From Dioszegia crocea (lineage: Eukaryota; Basidiomycota; Tremellomycetes; Tremellales; Bulleribasidiaceae), in assembly GCA_001600615.1 (NCBI GenBank), contig BCKK01000001.1, forward strand, positions 721,082 to 785,081: a DNA stretch of 64,000 nucleotides, read 5' to 3'. This document shows, one piece after another, positions 1 to 10,490 of this stretch. A program made the translations under genes and the position numbers. Under the pieces are notes generated by a model. That model was given only the letters and a program-made list of their open reading frames with translations, ran no database searches and was not told where the DNA came from. Each line of letters begins with the position of its first letter. The first letter of the stretch is position 1.

Positions 1-632
1 GTCTTTGAAGCCCATCTTAAATCACACCTGGTAGCAGAGATCTGAGCAGTGTTTGCGAGAGATGGTACACAAAGCTGCTAAGGATTGCGACCTGGCGGCC
101 TGACATCACCCGCGCTTTTGACCCCTCCACCTCCTCCACATACCCACATGCCGTACGTAAGGAATGTGGAGTCGACGCTAGAAAGATAGTCCTTGAAACG
201 CTGTCTTTCAAACTCATCTGTCAAGCTTAGAGGTCATTTTGATTGATACTGAGTCGAGCTATGCAGAACCAGCAGGTATGGTTTGGCAGCTGGTACGGCA
301 GTTGAAGTACCTGTCAAACTTCCTAACCACTTTTGGCCGACAACAGCAATAGGCAGCATCCCAGGAATAGGCCGTCGAAGTATCGCTGTGGTCACCTACC
401 ATATGGTAAGCGTCTTTCGAGGTCCAGGTGTAGGTCGAATCATGCCGGCGGCTAGCTGTTGGCTCATGTATGCAGCTGCAGGACTAGATGATCGATGATC
501 AGGGGGTAGCAGTTTAAGTGGTCCCTCCCTTAAACGTGTTTTGCCACCCAGCAGAAATATAAAATGTCTGACTTCCACCCTTTACCCTCAATCACTCTCC
601 TTCGTCTCCCTTCATTTAGAAGAGCCTACACC
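1..632. other. left-edge region upstream of PRP28
   Basis: No gene can be called with confidence here. On the minus strand a short open segment at about 144-218 reads like a real exon (it includes DEFERQRFKDYLSSVDSTF) and is followed by a GTATGT donor at 138-143. I could not join it to a start or to other exons. It may be part of a minus-strand gene whose promoter is shared with PRP28. A TATAAAA-like element lies at about 556-562, some 70 nt before the PRP28 start codon. Confidence 0.3.
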
Positions 633-3120
633 ATGGCAGGACCACTATCAGTAGACGAGATCCTCGCAAAACAACGAGCTGAAAAAGAGGCTGCCGCCAA
701 GGTACATTCACTTCTTTCCTACTCTCAATGTATCAAGCTGATGGTATAGCCCAAGTTCCTTACAAAGGCCGAGCGAACAAAGCTTGCACTCGAGAAGAGG
801 GCAGCGGAGGTGCAAGAGAAGCAATCTAAGGACGACGTAGAAAAGCAGCACCGAGCCGAGTTCGATAAAGCCGCGGAGGAGGAACGACGGCGGACGGCAG
901 AGGCTACTCGGTATGGAGGGGGATATGGGCAAGGGCAGAATGGTAATGGATCTTGTGAGTTACCGATAATTCGATGACCTTATTGGCCTGAAGCTGACGA
1001 ATTAGATGGAAGGCAGGGCGGATTCGGGCAAAATCAACAAGGCCGCTTCAATGACAATAGGGGTGGACAGGGGCCACAGGCAGGATTCGGCGGACAGGGA
1101 CAACAAGGAGGGCATGGTGGACAACAGAATGGCTACGGTGGAAACAGAAACGACCGAGCCCCACCTCCTAATGGCCCTGCCGCACCCTCAGGCCCACGGG
1201 GTATGGCACCACCAAGCGGTCCCCGTGGTTCAGGCGCGGCTCCGTCCGCACCAGCAAACCCCTTATCGAACTCTCCATCTCGCGCAGGCGAACCCGGCGA
1301 TCTTGCGCCTTTGTCCGATCTAGAACTCACCACTATCCGAGCGAGACACTTGGGACAACGGCTGGATAAGAAGAAGCCTCGATTACGGAAAGAGGGGAAC
1401 AAGAAGTTTGAGTTTGAGTGGAAGGCAGATGAGGACACTAGTGGCTTCAACCCGAATCTCGTTTTGGATGCAAAGGGTCTAGGACCGGGAGGAGTGATGC
1501 TGGGTGGTAACCTGGCTGGGTATGATGGGAGCAGTAAGACTGGGATTCCTGATCAGTGAGTTTTCCGGTGTGGGCTTTTAGCTGATGTATAGGCACGCAG
1601 ATGCTTTAGAGCGCAGACGCGCCGGACGCGGAACAACGGACGAACGGCACTGGTCTGATAAACCTCTTGAGGAGATGAAAGACCGGGATTGGCGTATCTT
1701 CCGAGAAGACTTCTCGATTCAGGCGAGGGGAGGGTCAATACCGCTTCCTTTACGGACTTGGCGGGAATCAACCATCCCACCCATGGTCTTGGACGTCATC
1801 GATGAAGTGGGGTACACCGAGCCGAGTCCTATTCAGCGACAGGCCATTCCTATTGGGATGCAAAATCGGGATTTGATCGGTATTGCCAAGACAGGTTAGT
1901 TGCATGGTGAAATCAAGGCTAATTTACAGGTTCCGGTAAAACAGCTGCGTTTGTCGTTCCCATGCTGTCATACATCAGTCATCTCGGCCAATTGACGGAC
2001 GAGAACCGCCATCTTGGTCCCTACGCTCTCATCCTTGCTCCCACTCGTGAACTGGCACAACAGATTGAATCTGAGACTGCCAAATTCGCCTCTCGGATGG
2101 GCTACACTTCAGTCTCCATCATCGGTGGTCGGTCAGTCGAGGAACAACAGTTTGCTCTGCGGAACGGCGCGGAAATCATCATTGCCACTCCTGGTCGATT
2201 GAAGGACATGATTGACAAGAGCATGATTGTGCTCTCTCAGTGCCGTTACGTCGTCATGGACGAGGCGGACCGAATGGTGGATTTGGGATTCGAGACGGAT
2301 TTGAACTTCATCCTCGATGCCATGCCAGCCACGCTGGCTAAACCGGAGGATGTAGACGAGACATCGCTCCTCGAGTTTAAGGGATGGCGAGTGACGACGC
2401 TGTTCTCAGCTACTATGCCGGCGGCGGTAGAGAGACTGGCGAGGAAGTATCTCCGGAAACCGGCGACGGTCACGATTGGTATTGCGGGTGAGGCGGTCGA
2501 TACGGTTGAGCACCGAGTGGAGTTCATTGAGGGAGAAGAAAAGAAGAAGTCGAGGATGATTGAAATCCTGCGCTCGATCGGCCTACCCCCACCCATGATT
2601 GTCTTTGTCAACCAGAAACGTACCGCCGATGTCGTGGTGAAATACGTGCACCAGGCAGGTCTTTCGGCCATCACCTTGCACTCGGACAAGTCGCAGGTAC
2701 AGCGAGAGGCGGCGCTGCAGTCTTTGCGTGATGGAGAGGTGTCAGTGTTGGTGGCGACGGATATTGCAGGAAGAGGTATCGATGTTCCAGATGGTGAGTA
2801 TTCCTTCTTATTCGCTCTTCTCCTTGTACACTTGGGCATGGCTAATGATACCAGTCTCGCTAGTCCTCAACTGGCAGATGGCCGACTCTATCGAGCGTTG
2901 GGTACATCGTGTCGGTCGTACAGGTCGAGCAGGCAAGCGCGGTCTGTCCATCACATTCCTCAGCAACAGCGACGACGAGGTCATGTATGATCTTAAGCAA
3001 GAGATCTCCAAGTCTCCTCTGTCAATCATGAACCCCGAGCTGGCGAGGCACGATGCGGCGAAGCAGAGGATAACGAAGGAAATGAAGAGAAAGAGGGAGG
3101 AGGAAGGAATGGATGATTAG
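633..3120 (+). CDS. PRP28: DEAD-box pre-mRNA splicing RNA helicase Prp28
   Basis: Nuclear ATP-dependent RNA helicase of the U5 snRNP. In yeast it swaps U1 for U6 at the 5' splice site. Six exons (633-701, 750-954, 1006-1555, 1593-1894, 1930-2793, 2855-3120) give 751 aa. The N terminus has the family signature [17 protein letters not shown], then a Gly/Gln/Asn-rich low-complexity stretch. The helicase core follows in order: Q-motif region ([15 protein letters not shown]), motif I split by an intron (KTG/SGKT), [38 protein letters not shown] and [11 protein letters not shown]. It ends in a basic tail. The start was chosen because the first exon splices in frame into the PKFL signature. Introns are as short as 35-37 nt. 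Prp28 is preferred over other DEAD-box helicases because of the N-terminal block and the insertion after the DEAD motif. Confidence 0.95.
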
Positions 3121-3522
3121 TCAGGTTTTGTGGGATCCCTCTCGGGACGAGTTCCCGATAATTTTCACTCGGAATTCTTAGTTGCATGGGATTGAGTGGA
3201 TAGCTGGGAATGTGTACGGGCACAGCATAGGATCTATCAACGATTTTGCGTGCCTGCTAGTCGTCCCACAACAGTACCCAGCTGGTATAAGGTCGGGCAT
3301 CGGTCAAGCCAGTCCGTGCGTGTTTCATGTTTTGGCCACGGTTCGCGGCTTCGCGCTCTGCAAATCTTTGACTGTATCCATCGCATACTCATGCCCGTCA
3401 ATCTATCAACTGAAGCGAAACAGGGCTATTGTTGTGAGGCGTAAGAGTATCGGTCAAGATTACGAAGAACATCCAGAACTACGAACTCTCAAGGGCAGCG
3501 CAAGAGGTGACTAGACCGGAGA
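3121..3522. other. intergenic, PRP28 to tubulin cofactor C
   Basis: About 400 nt between two genes on the same strand. It must hold the PRP28 terminator and the downstream promoter. Open frames of 82-110 codons are present but have no recognisable domain and overlap one another. No repeat or RNA gene seen. Confidence 0.5.
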
Positions 3523-4707
3523 ATGGCGTCTACTTCAGTATCAGCGGACTATCACTCCGTCTTTCAAGCGGATAAACGCTGTCAGTGTGCTTTTCAGTGA
3601 GGGGGACGGGTAATCTGACTGACTGTCAGCTATACTGTCTCTATTCGAAATCAGTCCACCATCCTTAACGGACATTGCTGGTCGTCTCCAATCACTCCGG
3701 TCGGGGCTAAATGATCATTTGGCTTTTCTGCCAGCTTACGATCGACGGAATTATGACTTGGTCAGTACATTCTCGTACCTCTTCTCGCTAAGCTGACCTT
3801 TCCGCTGACGTGGGCAGCAACTAAAAGAGCTCGAAGCGAAACTATCACAACTCCGAGCGAAAGATAAGCCGAAATCTCGTTTCGCATTCTCCGCTGCGAA
3901 AGCCAAACCCTCAACTGCTACGCCTATTGAGGCACCCCCTGCCCCTTCATCATCCGCCTCAAAGGTTACTGAACCTATTGTATCAGACACCACAGCTCCT
4001 CGTCCCACCCATCACGTGTCCGACAAACACCACGAGATCATTCGCCCACCCACAGACGTCCAAGATGGGTATACCATCTCCCTCTCATCATTATCTTCCT
4101 GTATCGTCGACCTGCGTCCTCAAGTTACGAATGGAGTAGCACAGGCTACATCTTTGCACGCCAAGAACCTTCGGAGATGTATATTGGTCGTTCCCGTGAT
4201 GGAAGGAAGCGCAATAATGGAAGGCCTTGAAGAGTGTCTAGTGGTTCTTGGAGCACAGCAGGTGAGTGCTCAGTTTTAGAGATGAGTATGAACAGTAAAG
4301 GCTAATGCTCCAGTTCCGTATTCACTCATCAACAAAAACGACCATTCTCCTCCATGTCCCCTCTACTCCAATCATCGAACACAGCTCTTCTCTCCTCTTT
4401 GGCCCATACCCTTCATTCTTGGAATCACCAGTATGTCACTTTTTGCTCCCGTATGAAAGGGGGAGCTAATACGACGCAGACGTTCTCTAGTAAGCATGAT
4501 CAAGTGCAAGATTTCGATTGGATCAGGGAGGGGAAATCGCCGAATTGGAGTTTGGTCACCGAAGATACTGGCGAAAAGGGGACATTCAACCAGAATGACG
4601 CGAATGATATCGGGAAGCTGGAGATGGGCGACAAGGATCATTTGGATATGGTCCTGGAGAGGTTGTTGGGTCCCTCGGCGGTGGGTTTACAACCGAATGC
4701 ATCTTGA
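3523..4707 (+). CDS. tubulin-folding cofactor C (TBCC) family protein
   Basis: Tubulin chaperone of the cofactor C family; in the complex with cofactors D and E it stimulates GTP hydrolysis on beta-tubulin during dimer assembly in the cytosol. Five exons (3523-3580, 3630-3760, 3818-4261, 4314-4430, 4480-4707) give 325 aa. The N-terminal third is helical with a possible coiled coil (LKELEAKLSQLRAKDK), followed by an Ala/Pro/Ser-rich linker. The C-terminal half is the beta-helix TBCC domain: a FRIHSSTKTTILLHV strand, the PIIEHSSSLLFGPYP segment and the terminal VQDFDWIREGKSPNW block that is diagnostic of the family. Every junction is GT/AG and keeps frame. The length matches other cofactor C proteins. 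The alternative, a RP2-like protein, is less likely because the VQDF..SPNW end is typical of cofactor C. Confidence 0.88.
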
Positions 4708-4833
4708 TTGAGAAGTTTACACGAGTATCTTAAATCCCGCCAACCGCGGCCCTTGCCCATCCTTCCGATAAATCCAATAAGCCAATACTTTCAAGCCCGC
4801 TGAACCTGCTGTCTCATCTAGACCTCTAGACCT

Positions 4834-7054
4834 CTAGATCTTGATGATGCTCACTAAGCCTGTCAGCTCCCCTCAGACAAACCAAAAGTGCAGACTTACT
4901 AGCTCGTCCGTCGCGCATAGACCCACCCTCCTTACCCCTTTCTTCATCAAACAATTCCTCCCTCTCTCCTTCCTCTTCATTCTCCTTGACGACTTCTGGT
5001 GGTGCTGACGCTGTCCCCCTCCCACCTTCCCTCTTGATCTTATCCATCCCACCGGCGCTCAATCGCTTCTTACGTTCCTTCTCCATCTTCTCTTCATCCC
5101 ACGCTTCCCTCTCCATATTCATCGCGTCCGCTGCAAAGTTTACACCGCTTTCAGCTGCAATATGTCCTTTGCCAGTCGTGGCCTCGGCGAAGTTTTCGTA
5201 TAGGTTCCCACCGGCCAGATCGCCCCGTCCTTCACCGGACCAGAAGTGGAAGGCGCGCGAAACGACACCGTAGGATGCTGGTGTCACTTCGACGAGGTCG
5301 CCTCGAGCGATTTCGACAGCGGGGACTTCGTTAGGCGGCAGACCGACCAGATAGGCGAGCTATGACGTCAGCCAGTGCCAGGCAGATAGATGAGACGGGA
5401 ATCACCAGACAACGGATGACAGAGGCATGTCCAATGATCAATAGATCCTCTTGGCATCGCTCCAGCTCAAAGATGATTGGTTCGACACGCACTATAGGTC
5501 AGCTTGGATCTACGTTTTGCGAGGCACGAGAAGTTTACCTGAGAGGTCGTGGTATGACTCTGCACGTGGTGCACGATGAGCGTAAGGGTCCGCCAAGAAT
5601 CGCTCCCATTCGTCCGGGTATCGCTCTTTGGCCTCCTGCGTGCTCAGGCCATCCCACACTCCTCTATGGGATGTCAGCTGTTGTGTACATCTTCATCGAT
5701 CAGTGGACAGACTTACGGATTGATTTCACTCATGATGGGTTTCTGAACCACCTTGTAGCCCGAATGAACGAATGGCCAAGCGGTATGGTATGCCCGTCGT
5801 CTGGCAGAAGTCCAAATCTGTGTCGCGTCAGCAGGATACGCCATAGTCAAAGGTAATACGCACGATCAGTGGGTTTTCCTCGCTTTCTCCTCCGGCCTCA
5901 CTCTTCCTCCTTCGCTCAGCTTTAACAGCCTTGCGACGAGCCATGACGGCCGCTTTGAGCCTATCGGCGTACTCCCATCCGGCAGCAGAGAGGTCCGAGT
6001 CGGCCTTGTATGAGTGCTCGATCAGACTTTGGCCAGACTAGACTGGTAAGCGCGTGGCGCGCTTCAAGGGGTCATGAGACTTACTCGAGCAAAGTAGATA
6101 GTTCTGGGAGAGGTATGGATGTTCATGAGGAAGAAACAGCATCGGGATTGTAGGTATCCTGACACTTGGTCAACTCCCGTCGATGGTGGTGCATTGGGGT
6201 GTGCGCGAGCTTACCTTCAATGCGATTCACTTCGATGCGCTCGCCAACATTCATCACCTTGATGAAAGGTCCCTCTTCCGCTGTGACGCTCTCGTATAGG
6301 GCTTGTTGGTCTCGGATACGAGACCAGTAGTCGGCTACAGCCCTATCGGCATCCCAGCCCTTGTACTGAACAGTCAGCGACATACCGTCAACAGATATTG
6401 CTCTACTTACATCTGGAGAGGAGAGCTTGACTGAGCGAATGTTGGCAGTAATAATATCCTCCTTATCGCATTGGGATTCTGCGTCGATCAGCATCTTGCT
6501 TCGGGACTCCAGGCCCTTCTCTCAACGTACCGAGGAAGATAACGTGCACGCCTCTCGCCTCGAACTTATCCCTCGTTTCCTTCCTGGACTTAACATTCCC
6601 ATTGTTCGCATCGTAGATGACGACCTGCCCACCCTGCACAGTAAAGTAATCCCAAATCTCCTCTTCGACGTCCATCTTGATCTTCCGCCGAAGCGTATTG
6701 GTTTCGTCCGTTCTTTCCGCTACATTCGTCAGCTTGGGGACCAGACGCTTACATCAGTCTGCTACCTCACTTTTAGTTAACTTGAAATAATCAGCCGGGA
6801 TGTTCTCCGCTCCACCAAGGACCTTCCGCCTGTAGTCGCCCAAGGAATAGACCCGGGTCTTTACTCCCAGCCATCTTAGGTATCGCTCCAGCGCGCGAGA
6901 GATATGGGTCTTGCCTCGAGCTACCACCATCAGCTTGGATCTTCACCTATGTTCTAGTTAAATATTGCCCACCTGGAAGTCCCACAGTAACGATAAGGAT
7001 CAGACCGGCGTGCCATAGTCGCCCGGACTGGGTGACATAAAGGGGAGCCGCCAT
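4834..7054 (-). CDS. 6-phosphofructo-2-kinase / fructose-2,6-bisphosphatase family, phosphatase site altered
   Basis: Cytosolic enzyme that sets fructose-2,6-bisphosphate, the main activator of glycolysis at phosphofructokinase-1. Translation from ATG 7054 gives VTVGLPARGKTHISRALERYL (Walker A), then YSLGDYRRKVLGGAE, VQGGQVVIYDANNGN, RDKFEARGVHVIFL and VMNVGERIEVNRIEGKL, all typical of the kinase half. The C-terminal half is the histidine phosphatase fold with RAESYHDLSVRIEPIIFELE and LLIIGHASVIRCLLAYLVG. The motif that should read RHGE reads RSGQ (Ser codon 6035-6037, at an exon junction), so the phospho-accepting His is missing. Saccharomyces Pfk26 is known to have a Ser at this place and to act as a kinase only. 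An acidic tail (about 4860-5230) follows, and a last small exon (4834-4859) after a GTAAGT...GCTGACAG intron. About nine exons. It is divergent from EMC2. Confidence 0.92.
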
Positions 7055-7359
7055 TGTTCGACAGCAGAGACTCGCTAGGGGGTTGCTTTTCCCTCTTTCT
7101 ATTTGTTTTGGGTCTTACTGGTGGTACGTGCGTCTGTCAACGCAATCGAGAGCAATGCTGGCTAGCTGCTAGGATTGTGATGTAGGGGGTAGATGAATGG
7201 AGGGAGCGGAAGGCTGCAGCAAGCTGAGCTGAGCGGCCGAAGATCCCCGGAACTCCTCCATGCCGTTATCCAGCTGCAACCGTGGGAAACCTCTCACTCC
7301 CTCCTAGCCACCATGAAGTCGGCTACTATACCTTCAATTGCAAGCCAATACACGCAACC

Positions 7360-8426
7360 ATGTCGTCAGCCGATAGAGAACAGCTCGCAAGATGGAGGCA
7401 GATCGGTGCGCGTCACTCGGAGGAAGTCCTCGAGCTCGCCCCGAAAGTCCTCAAAGCGGGAGCTGCAGGCGAGGATGAATGGGCGGTGAGGGAGCAGTTG
7501 GCGTTTGCTGCTTTAGATATGGGGATGGTCGAGTGGGCATCGGTGAGCTATGAGTCTCCGAGAATTAACGGTAAGGGAAGTAGCTGAGAGTGGTAGGACC
7601 AGGTCCGAGCTCTCGAACGACAGTTTCCGGGCTCGCCAAGGGTTAGTATACTTGCCGGACTGCGATTTGAGGCGCTTGGCCAGCCTTCGGAAGCCAGGAG
7701 GGTATATGAGTCTATACTACAAAAGGAAGAGACGAATACAGTAAGCTGCCACGGTCCCATCTAGCTCACAGGTTCGGTCACAGCTGACAAAGTAGTCGGC
7801 GCACCAACGTCTCATCTCTCTATCCCTATCGCTCGGTCCCTCCCAATCAATCCCACTCCTCTTGACATATCTCGACACGTACTATACCGACGCACAAGCA
7901 TGGTCACTCCTGGCTGACTTATACTGCGAGTTGGGTCTCTATCCACAGGGATTGACGGCGCTGGGACACGTGCTGGTCATTCAGGGCTGGGACGGTGGTG
8001 CAGTGAGCCGATCAGGCGGGGTGGCATATACCATGGGGTGAGTGATTTCGGGTCAGCCTGGGATTCTGCTGATACGTTCAAGGGATTATCAGCTTTCGTT
8101 AAAGTATTATCTGCGCGCGATTGAAATGGCTACTCCGCCAATAGGCAGTGTGGCCGAGGGGAAAGTACGGACGAGAGATTGGTGGGGTGTTAGACAGGTC
8201 AGCTAGCATGTTCCCATTTAACGAGCCCTGATAAGCTGACTTGTAGGCTACGAAACGAATAATAGAAGATCCTACTGCGGCTACATCTCTTCCACCAAAT
8301 CTCGTCGTTGGCGCCGATAAGGTCCAGGCACTGAATCAACTTGCTACAGAACAGCTGCTGGGTGCGGGCGGAGCAGGAATGGAGGAACGGCGGATAGTCC
8401 TTGGAGGGGCTTCGATCGTCAGATGA
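7360..8426 (+). CDS. EMC2: ER membrane protein complex subunit 2 (EMC2, TPR protein)
   Basis: Cytosolic TPR subunit of the ER membrane complex, which inserts tail-anchored and multipass membrane proteins. Five exons (7360-7542, 7597-7740, 7796-8037, 8083-8197, 8247-8426) give 287 aa, the usual size. Visible blocks are VRALERQFPGSPRV followed by LAGLRFEALGQPSEARRVYE (a TPR pair) and the family-typical LLTYLDTYYTDAQAWSLLAD, LYCELGLYPQGLTALGHVL and YTMGDYQLSLKYYLRAIEMA. The start was picked at 7360 because it opens directly into the conserved helical N terminus and no in-frame ATG upstream fits better. Splice phases close at every junction. The C terminus is a non-conserved Gly/Glu-rich tail. 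Its promoter lies in the 305-nt gap shared with the divergent PFK-2 family gene. Confidence 0.88.
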
Positions 8427-8809
8427 CCTTGATGGCATGTTAACAACAATTCGTCAGTATTGGTAGTCCTGATCAGGTGCATTGTTGTTACCTCATCTCA
8501 CAGTCCATTGCCACTGTGAAAGTGGACCTCAATTCTCATCGAGAGGTATACCTGATAGGCCGTGCTTCACTTTCTAGCTGACACGCAGTCTTTGGCGTCA
8601 GTGGGTATCCTTTGTCAGGGCGAACCTGACGCGTCTGCCTTGACGTGTTTCATAGATTGGCTGACGCGCTGCTCGTAGAGGACCGTTGAAGCCAACCCTG
8701 AGCGAGGCTCCCTTCAGGCCACCAGCTGGAGGCAGAAACCCGGGCGCCTTGTCCTCCCTCTGTATCGCCCATCATCATTCTTACCAATATCACACATCAG
8801 ATCAACATC
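8427..8809. other. intergenic, EMC2 to histidine phosphatase 1
   Basis: About 380 nt between two genes on the same strand. Nothing beyond the expected 3' and 5' flanks was seen. A pyrimidine/AC-rich stretch precedes the downstream start codon, as is common in fungal 5' leaders. Confidence 0.5.
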
Positions 8810-10306
8810 ATGACCGGCCCCGATCCATCATATCCCGTACGTTCGTCTTGTACTTCCAAGCTTGTTCCAAGCGAGACTCTGCTAAACGCTTGTAGAACCT
8901 AGTCAGATTCGCCGACAGGACACTGCTCGATTTGTCTTCTCTGCCGCTTCTCTCAGGCCCTCAGTCCCCCAACTTTGGATCGTGTGAGGGTACTCGGACA
9001 GCTGCCCCGGCGATCGAGGGGGTTTCCCCCTTGCCCCCAGCTCCGACATATGAGATGATTGTCGATGCGATCATGGTATGTGTGTTCTCTTTGTGCAGGC
9101 GAGTGGCGGGAGCGAACCATAACTGACATGTTGCAGACTGCCGAGGAGAAAGAGACTCTCGACAGATACTTGTCTGACCCAGGTTGGTCACCCTTACTAC
9201 ATTCTAGCTTGTCAGATGTTTGCATAAGGCTAAAGCATAGTGTCAAATCGAGACAGTTCGCACTCGCTCGATGTCACTCTTTGGTTTACGCGACACGGAC
9301 AGAGTATGTCATTTATCCAGCCTGATCTTGTAGCTCGGCGCCGTTCTGGAACATTGCACTGACGGTGCACTAGCCAGGAACAACGTCATGGAGCATGCCG
9401 AGGGTTACATTCCGGTAGGCCTTTTCCCAGCCTACGTACACGGTCGCCAGGAACGTAAGCTCACAGCCTTCAGGAACAGGACACCAAGCTCAGTGAGAAG
9501 GGCAGGTTCCAGGCATCGCAGACGGGCGAGAAGCTGTCGCTCTTGACAGAGTTTGGCAGGATCCCGTCTGACACGATCGTTCTGTGTTCCCCTTCGCGGC
9601 GGGCGATTGAGACGGCTCAGATATCATATCCGGGGGCCCGTGTCGTCGCTCTCGAGGTAAGTTGTTATATCGCGCATGATCATTATTGAGGTGGTGCACC
9701 AAGTAACCCATTCTTAGTCCCTGCGTGAGCTACGGCGACCCGAGGACGTCAGGAAGTCCGACACGGTCTATCGGATCCCTGACGACGTTTATTACATCGG
9801 CAGAGGCGAATCTCGGGAGACGGACTTCTACGACGAGCCCAGGTACGCCAAGGGTGGACCTGAGCCTAGGGAGACACGGTCAGACGGCGCCGGGCGGTTC
9901 CTCGTCGCGACAGAAGTGATGATGAAGGTTTCTCAAATTCTGTTTGACCTCAAGATGGCGAAGGCTGCAGAGTCAGGCGAGGACGGTGAGTTTATGAGCT
10001 GACCCCGTTTATTGATGTCATACAGTGACGGAAGACACCTTGTCTCGTCGGAGTGCACTAGCTGTGGTCTCTCATGGCTTATTACTCAACGAGGGACTCT
10101 TCAAGGGCCTGCTCAAAGGGTCAAGCCGTATCCTGTACAACGCAGAAACTGTTCCTGTTCACTACACTCTCGATACGCATGGGGACGTCAGCGAGACGGA
10201 CACTTGGCAGGGTACGGCCACATTCACCGGGATCTGTCCATCGATTCTGCCGGGCCCACCCGCTCAATTGCGTGCGGTGCAGAGCTGGCGCCGATCTGGC
10301 GCTTGA
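8810..10306 (+). CDS. histidine phosphatase superfamily protein (phosphoglycerate-mutase-like) 1
   Basis: Predicted phosphatase of the branch-1 histidine phosphatase fold; substrate unknown. Eight exons (8810-8836, 8896-9075, 9137-9182, 9241-9303, 9374-9414, 9474-9656, 9718-9985, 10026-10306) give 362 aa. The catalytic RHG motif is assembled only after splicing: exon 4 ends TLWFTRHGQ and exon 5 continues TRNNVMEHAEGYIP. The rest of the fold follows: KLSEKGRFQASQTGEKL, then IVLCSPSRRAIETAQI, and the second catalytic His in ALAVVSHGLLLNEG. An N-terminal extension of about 85 aa has no recognised domain. The length and the RHGQTRNN form resemble fungal PGM-like phosphatases rather than glycolytic mutase. 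The exact position of the intron starting at 9415 is the least certain junction. A second, diverged member of the superfamily lies at 15.2-16.9 kb. Confidence 0.8.
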
Positions 10307-10490
10307 GCAGGCGAGGATGATGGGCTGCGTAGCATTGAGCGTACGTTTTGGATATGCATTAGGTCCCCCCTTGTGCGATGAAGCCAAGAGCAGCCCATTG
10401 TTGAGATCGACGTTCTCGGCGCGCGTTTCCCACCGACGATTAGACACGAACTCTGACCATGATACATTTGATATAGTGACTATACCGCCG

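Noticed and set aside
4815..4845. CCTCTAGA repeats near the stop of the PFK-2 family gene
   Set aside because: Only two to three short units; looks like simple sequence at a 3' end.
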